Positions 1 to 5,949 are shown, counted from the first letter of the stretch. The stretch is 8,147 nucleotides of DNA from an uncultured Oscillospiraceae bacterium (GCA_900540865.1 UQHH01000073.1:1-8147), one strand, 5' to 3'. Notes: generated from the letters alone by a model not told the origin. A program made the numbers and translations.

Positions 1-7
1 GTATTAT

Positions 8-51
8 GCCCTTCTAGGGCTATTCATGCCTCCGGCTTAGCCGGTGGTTTT
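8..51 (-). repeat. Two-hairpin intergenic repeat, left copy, 3' of the sensor kinase gene
   Basis: Two adjacent stem-loops lie just after the kinase stop codon. The first (29-47) has 8-bp arms CCTCCGGC/GCCGGTGG, one T-T mismatch and a TTA loop. It is followed on the plus strand by TTTT. The second (8-20) is GCCCT/AGGGC with a 3-nt loop. Read on the minus strand, the order is CCGGC hairpin, 8-nt spacer, GCCCT hairpin. The same order occurs on the plus strand at 8102-8143. The element may act as a terminator for the minus-strand operon or be a dispersed palindromic repeat. Its outer edge could continue beyond the window. Confidence 0.6.
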
Positions 52-54
52 GAC

Positions 55-1392
55 TTATTTATCAGAGGAGGACAAAAGTACTGACACTTTGAAAACGGTG
101 CCTTCATGCTCAAAATTTAACACACCGTTGTATTTTGCGGCCATATGCGCGACCGACTGTGTACCGATTCCCATTCCAACATGCTTAGAGGAAAGAAACA
201 GGTTGTCCTTTCGTTTGATATTTCCGTCATAGCTGTTTTTGATTTTTATAGCAATCATACTGTTTCCGGCAATTCCCATCTTAATATCGATGAATTTATC
301 TCCGCTCTTTTGCCGCGAGCTAGCCTCTACCGCGTTTTCAAGCAGATTCGCGGCAACGACGCATACGTCGCTTACCGGCAGCGGTAAAACACAAGGGAGC
401 GTAACACGGTACGTAACGCGTATGCCGCGCTCTCTCGCAAGGCTGATATAGTAGCTGAGAATCGTGTCGAGCTCATAATTGTCACAGATAGATTCCATTT
501 CCAAGGGTTTCAGTCCGTCGAAATAACGGTCGATATAATCAATAATCTGCGCGCTGTCATTCTTTTCAGCATAACCGCGCAGTACGCGCAAATGATGGCG
601 CAGGTCGTGCTTTGCGGCTCTCGTCTCCGTCATATTTTTTTGCAGGAGCAGAACCTGTTCCTTCTGCATTTTCGTTTGCGTCTGGGCAACCTCCAGGCGC
701 AGGTTTGCGTCTGCGTTTTGCGAGATATTATGAATCATAGCAAGAATAATGCAGTAGGTCACAAGCGTACCAAGCGACCAGACGGCAACCAGAATAACAG
801 AGGATGGATTGCAGTAAAAAGTTTCTTTAAAAATTTCGGGATAGACCGAAAACCGGAACAGCAGGAAAAAATATCCCGGAATCAACCACAAATAACGCCA
901 GAAACGCAGATAGTAGGTTCGTTCAACAACGGGCCGCAGAAGCTTTTTGGCAAACAGAAACGTGAACGGTATAGAGAGCACGATGATACAGATTTGGTAA
1001 AAGAACGTCGTGTTGGCGCCAAAAACAGAGCTGGCATGAATCCAGTCGCCCTGGTCGAGTATTTCTGTCAAAAGCGTTGCAATATCAAGGAATGTGCCGA
1101 AGACAACCAGGGTAAAAATCGCGGATAACAGGGCTTCTTTTTTTACCAAAAGCGCGGTTGGGATAAAAAACAGCAACGAAATCAAGAAATAAAAATTTTG
1201 CAGCTCCGTCAGCGGCTTACCGCTCAATATCTGAATTACGGGGATAGCCTGTTCCGCCGCAATCATAAATGATACGATTAATATGGTCTTTTTCAATGAA
1301 AAGCGCAGCTCTTGCCGCATGGTATAGTAAAAAACAGTATGAGCAAAAATCGTATTGGCTAAAACATAAAATACGCCTTGCAGTGCAATCAA
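55..1392 (-). CDS. AgrC-like GHKL-family sensor histidine kinase
   Basis: This 445-residue membrane sensor kinase is expected to autophosphorylate on histidine and pass phosphate to the response regulator encoded just upstream. The N-terminal half (about residues 3-220) has roughly seven hydrophobic segments, as in AgrC-type peptide sensors. A coiled-coil-like linker (about 228-256) leads to the H-box, with the phosphoacceptor H262 in KHDLRHH. The ATPase domain shows an N-box NLLENAVEA (349-357) and a G-box GMGIG (406-410). Typical HisKA features are absent, which supports the GHKL (HATPase_c_5) class. The start is TTG, chosen because GGAGG (1400-1404, minus) lies 7 nt upstream and the gap to the regulator gene is only 3 nt. 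The ligand is unknown and no autoinducer gene is adjacent, so the agrC name is not assigned. The full length appears intact. Confidence 0.92.
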   Translation of the reverse strand: MIALQGVFYVLANTIFAHTVFYYTMRQELRFSLKKTILIVSFMIAAEQAIPVIQILSGKPLTELQNFYFLISLLFFIPTALLVKKEALLSAIFTLVVFGTFLDIATLLTEILDQGDWIHASSVFGANTTFFYQICIIVLSIPFTFLFAKKLLRPVVERTYYLRFWRYLWLIPGYFFLLFRFSVYPEIFKETFYCNPSSVILVAVWSLGTLVTYCIILAMIHNISQNADANLRLEVAQTQTKMQKEQVLLLQKNMTETRAAKHDLRHHLRVLRGYAEKNDSAQIIDYIDRYFDGLKPLEMESICDNYELDTILSYYISLARERGIRVTYRVTLPCVLPLPVSDVCVVAANLLENAVEASSRQKSGDKFIDIKMGIAGNSMIAIKIKNSYDGNIKRKDNLFLSSKHVGMGIGTQSVAHMAAKYNGVLNFEHEGTVFKVSVLLSSSDK

Positions 1393-1395
1393 TGT

Positions 1396-2115
1396 TTAAC
1401 CTCCGTTTAGCTTATTGAATTCATAGTCAGCATAAAGCTGGGTGATTTTCGTTTTGTCAGAACGGGAAATCGGGACCTTTTCCCCTGTTTTCATAATGAA
1501 GTCCCGCGCCGAAAGGAAATCCACCTCGTCGAGGTTTACAATACAGTTCCTGTAACAATTGATAAAATTTGAGTAGCCGAGGAGCATCGGGGAGAAATCG
1601 GCAAACGGCATGTACGTTTTTATCATCCTGTCCTTTGTATGGATTTGGATATAATGGTTGTAATAATCGGTATAAACGATGTCTGAAAGGCGGATTTTCG
1701 TGAAAATCCTGCCTTCCTTTACCTCGATATACCGCGACCGGTTAAAAAGCGCTTTGTTACATAGGTCTAGCGTGTATTTCAGGCGCTTTGGGTCAATCGG
1801 CTTTAAAAGATAATCGAAAGCCCTGACCGTATAGCTTTTGATTGCGTGCGCGCTGCTCGAGGTAGTAAAGACAAGCAGGCATTTTTCATCCTTCTGGCGG
1901 ATTTCCTTTGCAATTTCCAGGCCGTCTTCCCCATTTAAATAAATATCGATGAAGATAAGGTCATAGGAACGGGCGCTGAACTGCTCTAAAAAATCGTTCC
2001 CATTTTCAAAAACCGTGCATCGTGTCAAAAGCTTATTATCTATGGCGTATTCCGAAAGAAAGCGATAAAGAATGTCCGCATCCTCTTTAAAATCTTCAAT
2101 AATCGCAATATTCAC
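1396..2115 (-). CDS. AgrA-like LytTR-family response regulator
   Basis: This 239-residue cytoplasmic response regulator has a receiver domain and a LytTR DNA-binding domain. The receiver (about 1-120) has the acidic pair E7/D8, phosphoacceptor D57 in the context DLIFIDIYLNGEDG, T84 near the end of strand 4 and K105 in LLKPID. The LytTR domain (about 130-235) shows the typical start RYIEVKEGR and the strand region DIVYTDYYNHYIQIHT. Partners of this type bind paired 9-bp direct repeats. The start is GTG, preceded 7 nt upstream by GTGAGG, and the protein begins MNIAIIED, the normal first strand of a receiver. It is co-transcribed with the kinase gene, whose Shine-Dalgarno site lies in this gene's last codons. 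Its targets are not evident; the divergent aquaporin and channel genes are the nearest candidates. Confidence 0.93.
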   Translation of the reverse strand: MNIAIIEDFKEDADILYRFLSEYAIDNKLLTRCTVFENGNDFLEQFSARSYDLIFIDIYLNGEDGLEIAKEIRQKDEKCLLVFTTSSSAHAIKSYTVRAFDYLLKPIDPKRLKYTLDLCNKALFNRSRYIEVKEGRIFTKIRLSDIVYTDYYNHYIQIHTKDRMIKTYMPFADFSPMLLGYSNFINCYRNCIVNLDEVDFLSARDFIMKTGEKVPISRSDKTKITQLYADYEFNKLNGG

Positions 2116-2149
2116 AACAGAACCTCACTCATGAATCATTTTCAATAAA

Positions 2150-2158
2150 ATGATACCA
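2150..2158 (-). promoter_or_regulatory. Candidate extended -10 promoter for the two-component operon
   Basis: On the minus strand the sequence reads TGG-TATCAT, an extended -10 element with one mismatch from TATAAT. It lies about 35 nt upstream of the GTG start. The -35 region at 17-18 nt spacing (TAGTAA/TTAGTA) is poor, which fits an extended -10 promoter. The call is by eye only. Confidence 0.4.
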
Positions 2159-2228
2159 CATGTAACGTAAAATTACTAATCCGAAATTTGGTAAAAATCC
2201 CGCGAAAACAGTAATGTTATTGAATTAT

Positions 2229-2259
2229 TTGTAATTGGATTATAGCATTAATGTATAAA
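2229..2259 (+). promoter_or_regulatory. Weak candidate promoter for the aquaporin gene
   Basis: TTGTAA at 2229-2234 pairs with TGTATA at 2252-2257 (17-nt spacer) or TATAAA at 2254-2259 (19-nt spacer). The longer spacing would be suboptimal, as at activator-dependent promoters. An interrupted inverted repeat (2257-2266 with 2301-2310) overlaps the expected transcription start. The rest of the 226-nt divergent region holds no gene that I can see. Confidence 0.3.
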
Positions 2260-2341
2260 GTCTGGGGAATATTGCGGGAAACTGTCATATTTGCCTAACG
2301 CCCAGAGTTTAAATCAGAACAAAAAAACGGAGGAAAGTTCA

Positions 2342-3049
2342 ATGAAAAAACTAATTGCGGAATTTATCGGTACCATGGTTCTGGTCGTCTTCGGCTGCGG
2401 CAGCGCGGTCGCGGCGAACACCCTGCTGGGCGGCGTAAACGTCGGGATACCTTTGGCGTTTTCCACGCTGCTGATTGCGTTTGCGTTCGGCCTTTCTATT
2501 GTAGCGATGGCCTATTCAATCGGCAATATTTCGGGCTGCCATATTAATCCGGCTGTTTCCCTTTCCATGCTGATTTCCGGAAGAATGAGCCTCAAGGAAT
2601 TTTTCGGCTACATCGTCGCGCAGTTTTTAGGCGGCATCGCGGGCGCCGGAATCCTTACCGCGCTGTTCGGCAGCAGCCAGTCGCTTGGGCAAAACGGATT
2701 TGGCGCGGCAAGCGCGCTGGGTATCGGCATGTGGCAGGCGCTTTTGGTTGAAGTTATTTTGACCTTTGTTTTTGTAATCGCGATTCTGGGCGTGACTTCA
2801 AAGGTAGAAAACAACGCTGTCGTCGGCCTTGTAATCGGCCTTACGCTCACGCTTGTACATATTCTGGGTATCCCCTTTACGGGAACCTCCGTCAATCCCG
2901 CGAGAAGCCTCGGCCCCGCCCTTTTGGCAGGCGGCGAAGCGCTTTCTCAGGTATGGGTCTTTATCGCGGCGCCTCTCGTTGGAGCAGCCCTTGCCGCAAT
3001 CGTATACAAGCTGATTTCTTCTGCAAAAAAAGAAAAACAAGAGGCTTGA
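2342..3049 (+). CDS. Aquaporin, AqpZ-like water channel (MIP family)
   Basis: This 235-residue inner-membrane channel of the major intrinsic protein family probably conducts water down osmotic gradients. It has the six-helix, two-half-helix plan, with the first pore motif NPA at 69-71 (GCHINPAVS) and the second at 185-187 followed by R188 (TSVNPARS). The selectivity positions look water-type: F49, H173 (LTLVHILGIP), T182 and R188 align with the F/H/T/R constriction of AqpZ. Glycerol facilitators carry glycine where H173 sits. The start at 2342 is preferred over an in-frame upstream start at 2291 because GGAGGA (2329-2334) lies 7 nt before it and the protein then begins MKKLIAEF, as is usual for the family. 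No terminator follows, so transcription may run on into the channel genes 52 nt downstream. Confidence 0.93.
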   Translation: MKKLIAEFIGTMVLVVFGCGSAVAANTLLGGVNVGIPLAFSTLLIAFAFGLSIVAMAYSIGNISGCHINPAVSLSMLISGRMSLKEFFGYIVAQFLGGIAGAGILTALFGSSQSLGQNGFGAASALGIGMWQALLVEVILTFVFVIAILGVTSKVENNAVVGLVIGLTLTLVHILGIPFTGTSVNPARSLGPALLAGGEALSQVWVFIAAPLVGAALAAIVYKLISSAKKEKQEA

Positions 3050-3075
3050 TAAAGTGTTTTAAAAGGGCATAATAT
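3046..3075 (+). promoter_or_regulatory. Candidate promoter for the pLGIC-like/K+ channel operon
   Basis: TTGATA (3046-3051) overlaps the aquaporin stop codon. It is followed by CATAAT (3068-3073, 16-nt spacer) or TAATAT (3070-3075, 18-nt spacer). Both hexamers are close to sigma-A consensus and would give a short leader before AGGAG at 3087-3091. An internal promoter would let the three downstream membrane genes be expressed independently of the aquaporin. Confidence 0.45.
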
Positions 3076-3101
3076 CAAACGCATACAGGAGAATCGTGGA
3101 A

Positions 3102-4190
3102 ATGAAACTGAGAGAATTAGAAAAAACGCACCGCAGGCGGCTTGCCGCCTGCTTTCTGCTGATTGTGGTTACGGGCGTCGTGTTCTTGTCTTATGCCGTC
3201 GTTACGCTGTGGCAGGACAGGGTGTCCGAAGACGACTATTGGGAAAAATCCTTTACGGAATCAGACTCACTCAGCCAGGAGCTGACGCAGAGGAGCAAGT
3301 CTGCGGTACCGGTTGAAATCGGCACCTATATTGAAAACCTGAAGGAGGTTTCTATTAAAAACTCCAGTTTCCGCGCCGTCATGCTTGTGTGGTTCAAATG
3401 GGAGGGTAAAAACGACCTCGATATGATGAACCATTTCAAGGTTTATAAGGGTACGGTCAACAAGATGGAAACCGTTAAAGACTATCACAACGGAACGGAA
3501 AATTACCAGCTTGTCCGCGCGGATATTTCAGTCACAAAAAATTACTGGACGAGAAGGTTCCCGCTGGAATCCCACCAGTTGCGCGTTTACCTCGAAAGCA
3601 GCTATCCGGTGGAGCAGGTCGTGTTCAAGGCCGACAGCGAAAACAGCGGATATAACCCGAACCTCGATATCGCGGGTTACGAGCTGCGCCGTTACGGTAC
3701 GGACGTCTGTACCATCAAATATGACAATAACCATTCCGACCCTGAACTAAGCGAAAATGTCATGACAAATGAATTCATGACGGAAATAGAGCTCAACCGC
3801 AGCGACTGGGGGCTTTATGTCAAGTGCTTTATCGCGCTGTTCGGTACGAGCACATGGGTGCTGATTGTGCTGTTCCTCAATACATACCATCATGTCGACC
3901 CATTAAGCATGATTCCCGCGGCGCTGTTCGGTACCGTATCTAATATTATGGTCGGCGCGAACCTTCTTCCAGACGCGCTGGAGGTCGGGCTGCTGGAGTA
4001 TGTAAACATATGGGGTATTTTTACCATTTTAGCCGTAACAATTTCCGTAATCAACGTCAACCGGATACGCAGCAAATTCGAGGACAGGGATTTTGCGAAA
4101 TTTTTCGGGCGTGTGATGTTTTATTCGATTATTACCCTGACGCTGCTCGGCCATATCCTTATGCCGGTTTCGGCGTATATGTTCCGGTAA
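3102..4190 (+). CDS. Divergent pentameric ligand-gated ion channel (pLGIC/Cys-loop-like) homologue
   Basis: This 362-residue membrane protein shows the pLGIC plan. Arginine-rich residues 11-13 precede a transmembrane anchor (14-36). An extracellular, beta-rich domain spans about 70-207, followed by four C-terminal segments: M1 about 238-260, M2 266-287, M3 299-320 and M4 337-360. Compared from memory with the Gloeobacter channel GLIC, VEIGTYI (71-77) matches its first strand, VWFKWEGKND matches the SWKD strand, RRFPLESHQLRVYLES (151-166) matches RRYPFDSQTLHIYL at the Cys-loop position, and NIMVGANLLP (281-290) matches NILVETNLP at the end of M2. No cysteine pair flanks that loop, as in other prokaryotic members. 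The basic M3-M4 loop fits a cytoplasmic location. M1 lacks the usual proline. The ATG at 3102 is preferred to GTG at 3096 because AGGAG ends 10 nt upstream. Whether it forms a channel, and its ligand, are inferences. Confidence 0.72.
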   Translation: MKLRELEKTHRRRLAACFLLIVVTGVVFLSYAVVTLWQDRVSEDDYWEKSFTESDSLSQELTQRSKSAVPVEIGTYIENLKEVSIKNSSFRAVMLVWFKWEGKNDLDMMNHFKVYKGTVNKMETVKDYHNGTENYQLVRADISVTKNYWTRRFPLESHQLRVYLESSYPVEQVVFKADSENSGYNPNLDIAGYELRRYGTDVCTIKYDNNHSDPELSENVMTNEFMTEIELNRSDWGLYVKCFIALFGTSTWVLIVLFLNTYHHVDPLSMIPAALFGTVSNIMVGANLLPDALEVGLLEYVNIWGIFTILAVTISVINVNRIRSKFEDRDFAKFFGRVMFYSIITLTLLGHILMPVSAYMFR

Positions 4191-4196
4191 GGGAGG
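4191..4196 (+). promoter_or_regulatory. Ribosome binding site of the potassium channel gene
   Basis: GGGAGG begins directly after the TAA of the pLGIC-like gene, 9 nt before the ATG at 4206. It fixes that start and indicates co-translation from one transcript. Confidence 0.75.
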
Positions 4197-4205
4197 CTTT
4201 AGTCC

Positions 4206-4946
4206 ATGCGGGCGTATATTTATTCCATCGTAAAAAAAGCGGCTCCCGGTGAAACGCTCAGTAAATTCTATGATTTTTTTATTTCTATCGTCGCCATTGT
4301 AAGCATCACTCCGCTTCTGTTCAAGGAAAGCAACGCTGTTTTGGAGGAAATCGACCTCATTACCGTATATATTCTTTTCTTTGATTATATCCTGCGCTGG
4401 ATGACGCACGACTTTGTATCGAAATACAAATCCCCCTGGGCGTTTGCCGTCTATCCTTTTACCCCCTTTGCCATAATTGATTTTGTCTCCCTTCTCCCCT
4501 CCCTCGGCCTTTTGGGTCATGGCTTCCGTATTTTGCGTATGCTGCGTATCTTTAAGGTGTTTCATTATTCCAAAAGCTTTGTGCATGTCGCAAATGTATT
4601 CAAAAAAGAGCGCAAAACGCTTCTCTCTGTTCTGGTTATCGCGCTTGCGTACATTTTTGTTTCTGCGCTTGCTATGTTTTCCTATGAGCCGGAAACCTTC
4701 GACAATTTTTTCGACGCGCTTTACTGGGCGACGACCGCGCTCACAACCGTGGGCTACGGCGACGTATACCCGGTGTCTGACGTTGGGAAGTTTATCAGCA
4801 TGGTCTCCTCCCTTTTCGGCGTCGCGGTCATAGCGATGCCCGCCGGTATCGTTACAGGCGGCTTTTTAGAAGAAATCAATAAGGATAAGGAAGAAAGGGC
4901 GAAATCCATACAGGAAAATGAAATGGAGGAGGATAAACATGCGTAA
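4206..4946 (+). CDS. Voltage-gated-type (six-segment) potassium channel
   Basis: This 246-residue inner-membrane channel subunit is expected to form tetramers that conduct K+. Segments are S1 about 22-39, S2 49-66, S3 80-99, S4 106-122, S5 137-158, pore helix and filter 166-186, and S6 192-220. The selectivity filter is T181-V-G-Y-G-D186. S4 has basic residues every third position (R108, R111, R114, K117), the voltage-sensor pattern. D60 in S2 and D92 in S3 are possible countercharges. S6 contains the glycine-rich stretch MPAGIVTGG, a likely gating hinge. The C-terminus is a short charged tail (221-246) with no RCK or cyclic-nucleotide domain, so the overall plan resembles KvAP. It starts 15 nt after the pLGIC-like gene and overlaps the next gene by 8 nt. 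Voltage dependence itself is inferred from S4. Confidence 0.92.
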   Translation: MRAYIYSIVKKAAPGETLSKFYDFFISIVAIVSITPLLFKESNAVLEEIDLITVYILFFDYILRWMTHDFVSKYKSPWAFAVYPFTPFAIIDFVSLLPSLGLLGHGFRILRMLRIFKVFHYSKSFVHVANVFKKERKTLLSVLVIALAYIFVSALAMFSYEPETFDNFFDALYWATTALTTVGYGDVYPVSDVGKFISMVSSLFGVAVIAMPAGIVTGGFLEEINKDKEERAKSIQENEMEEDKHA

Positions 4947-5523
4947 CCGGACGCGCTATTTGATTGTAATGGCGCTGAGTGTTGTTTTAAACATTGCGCT
5001 GTATAGCCTTGCCTCGCATTTCGGCCTGCCCGTCTGGATGGATATTACCGGAACCGTCTTTGCGGCTGTCGTATTGGAGCCGGCCGCGGGCCTGCTCGTC
5101 GGACTTGCGAATAACTTCTATCTGGCGCTGTTTGTCTTCGACAGAACTACGCTGATTTATTATGTGGTAAGCGCAGCGGCCGCCCTGATTGCCGGCGTTT
5201 TGTTAAAAAAAGAGGGAAAACTCAGATGGCAGAGAATTTTCCCGACCATCGTACTTGTTATAGTAGCGTCAGCAATTTTATCAACGGCTGTAACCGTCTG
5301 GCGAGACGGCGGCATACCGACCGCACAGTGGGAAATCCATTTTTACAACTGGGCGATACAGTCCCTGCACGCGCCGCGTATTCCGGCCTGCTTTTTCGGG
5401 ATTTTCGTCATGAAGGTTTTCGACACGCTGGCGGTCGCTGTAATTGTGTCTTTCCTGTATGCCGTCCTGCCAAAAAAATTAAAATATCCCCGTGACGAGC
5501 TTATCAAAAAACAAATGGCATGA
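4939..5523 (+). CDS. ECF transporter S component-like integral membrane protein
   Basis: This 194-residue, very hydrophobic protein has about five to six membrane segments. The N-terminal region, with LPVWMDITGTVFAAVVLEP (30-48) followed by GLLVGLANN, resembles the 'D-x-x-G-T-x-x-A' plus glycine-rich pattern of ECF-type substrate-binding (S) components and related membrane sensor domains. S components bind a vitamin or metal and work with shared EcfT/EcfA energizing subunits, none of which is encoded here. The end is basic (KKLKYPRDELIKKQ), likely cytoplasmic. The ATG at 4939 is preferred to one at 4918 because GGAGGAGGA (4925-4933) lies just before it. This start overlaps the K+ channel stop by 8 nt, implying translational coupling. 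The substrate is unknown. It could instead be a channel accessory or sensor protein. Confidence 0.6.
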   Translation: MRNRTRYLIVMALSVVLNIALYSLASHFGLPVWMDITGTVFAAVVLEPAAGLLVGLANNFYLALFVFDRTTLIYYVVSAAAALIAGVLLKKEGKLRWQRIFPTIVLVIVASAILSTAVTVWRDGGIPTAQWEIHFYNWAIQSLHAPRIPACFFGIFVMKVFDTLAVAVIVSFLYAVLPKKLKYPRDELIKKQMA

Positions 5524-5545
5524 ATATAAGAGTCCTCCCATACAA

Positions 5546-5580
5546 AAAAGAGCCGCGCCTGCACGAAGCGCGGCTCTTTT
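5546..5580 (+). terminator. Strong rho-independent terminator closing the channel operon
   Basis: Perfect 13-bp arms AAAAGAGCCGCGC (5546-5558) and GCGCGGCTCTTTT (5568-5580) flank a 9-nt loop. The A-run on one side and T-run on the other make it potentially bidirectional. It lies 22 nt after the ECF-like stop codon and separates that operon from feoAB. Confidence 0.93.
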
Positions 5581-5609
5581 CAGTGTAACAATGCCGGAAA
5601 AAATGCATA

Positions 5610-5637
5610 TTGTAGTAAAGAGAAAATCCAATAATTG
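5610..5637 (+). promoter_or_regulatory. Weak candidate promoter for feoAB
   Basis: TTGTAG (5610-5615) is followed after 16 nt by TAATTG (5632-5637). The match is modest and the call is by eye, but a promoter is needed between the terminator and feoA. The adjacent inverted repeats start at the putative -10 edge. Confidence 0.3.
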
Positions 5638-5677
5638 AATGCGCCGGTGTGAGGGCCGCGCATTCTGGGAAATTCCC
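5637..5677 (+). promoter_or_regulatory. Inverted repeats in the feoA leader, possible operator
   Basis: GAATGCGC (5637-5644) and GCGCATTC (5658-5665) are perfect 8-bp arms separated by 13 nt. Right after them comes the odd palindrome GGGAAATTCCC (5667-5677). They lie between the candidate promoter and the feoA ribosome site. They could be a repressor-binding site or an RNA stem. They do not match a Fur box that I recognise, so an iron role is inferred from position only. Confidence 0.4.
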
Positions 5678-5699
5678 TAACGAAACGGAGATATATAAA

Positions 5700-5942
5700 A
5701 TGCAGACGAATACGTTTTCCTTAACCAGCCTGCCTGTGGGAAAGCGGTGCCGCGTTGCAGCACTGCTTTCCGACGGTAAACAGCGCAGGCGCATGCTCGA
5801 CCTGGGATTGATTCAGGGCACAAATGTAGAAGCCCTGCAGCGCAGTCCGAGCGGCGACCCTGTCGCTTATTATATCAGAGGTGCAGTTATCGCTTTGCGT
5901 GATGAAGACGCAAATAAGATATTGGTTCAATACAGCGAATAA
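5700..5942 (+). CDS. feoA: Ferrous iron transport protein A (FeoA)
   Basis: This 80-residue cytoplasmic SH3-like protein is the usual length for a stand-alone FeoA, the accessory partner of the FeoB iron transporter. Family marks include the opening SLTSLPVGKRCRV, the central RRRMLDLGLIQGTNV (FeoA proteins have a conserved R/LxDLGLxxGT stretch) and the closing strand GAVIALRDEDANKILV. The ATG at 5700 is preferred over a GTG at 5649 because CGGAG (5686-5690) is 9 nt upstream and the longer version would add residues not typical of the family. feoB follows after a 64-nt gap that contains a hairpin. No feoC-like gene is present in the window. Confidence 0.92.
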   Translation: MQTNTFSLTSLPVGKRCRVAALLSDGKQRRRMLDLGLIQGTNVEALQRSPSGDPVAYYIRGAVIALRDEDANKILVQYSE

Positions 5943-5949
5943 TAACTGA

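Noticed and set aside
44..232. Small plus-strand frames near the left end as a possible peptide pheromone gene (AgrD)
   Set aside because: They overlap the kinase on the opposite strand and lack an amphipathic leader, a Cys-centred core and an acidic tail.
592..1128. Long plus-strand open frame opposite the kinase gene (178 codons)
   Set aside because: It is antisense to a clear GHKL kinase, has low-complexity basic composition and shows no recognisable domain or good ribosome site.
2116..2341. AgrA/LytTR-type paired direct repeats in the divergent region
   Set aside because: Isolated partial matches exist (ACAGTAATG at 2208; ACAGTT on the minus strand at 2281-2286; TACGTTACA on the minus strand near 2164), but no two fall at the expected spacing and orientation.
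4029..4586. Minus-strand open frame opposite the pLGIC-like and K+ channel genes (185 codons)
   Set aside because: It spans the junction of two well-supported genes on the other strand, is rich in charged residues typical of antisense frames, and matches no family.
5583..5699. A riboswitch (for example a metal-sensing one) ahead of feoA
   Set aside because: If the promoter near 5610-5637 is right, the leader is only about 60 nt, and I see no known riboswitch core. Only simple palindromes are present.
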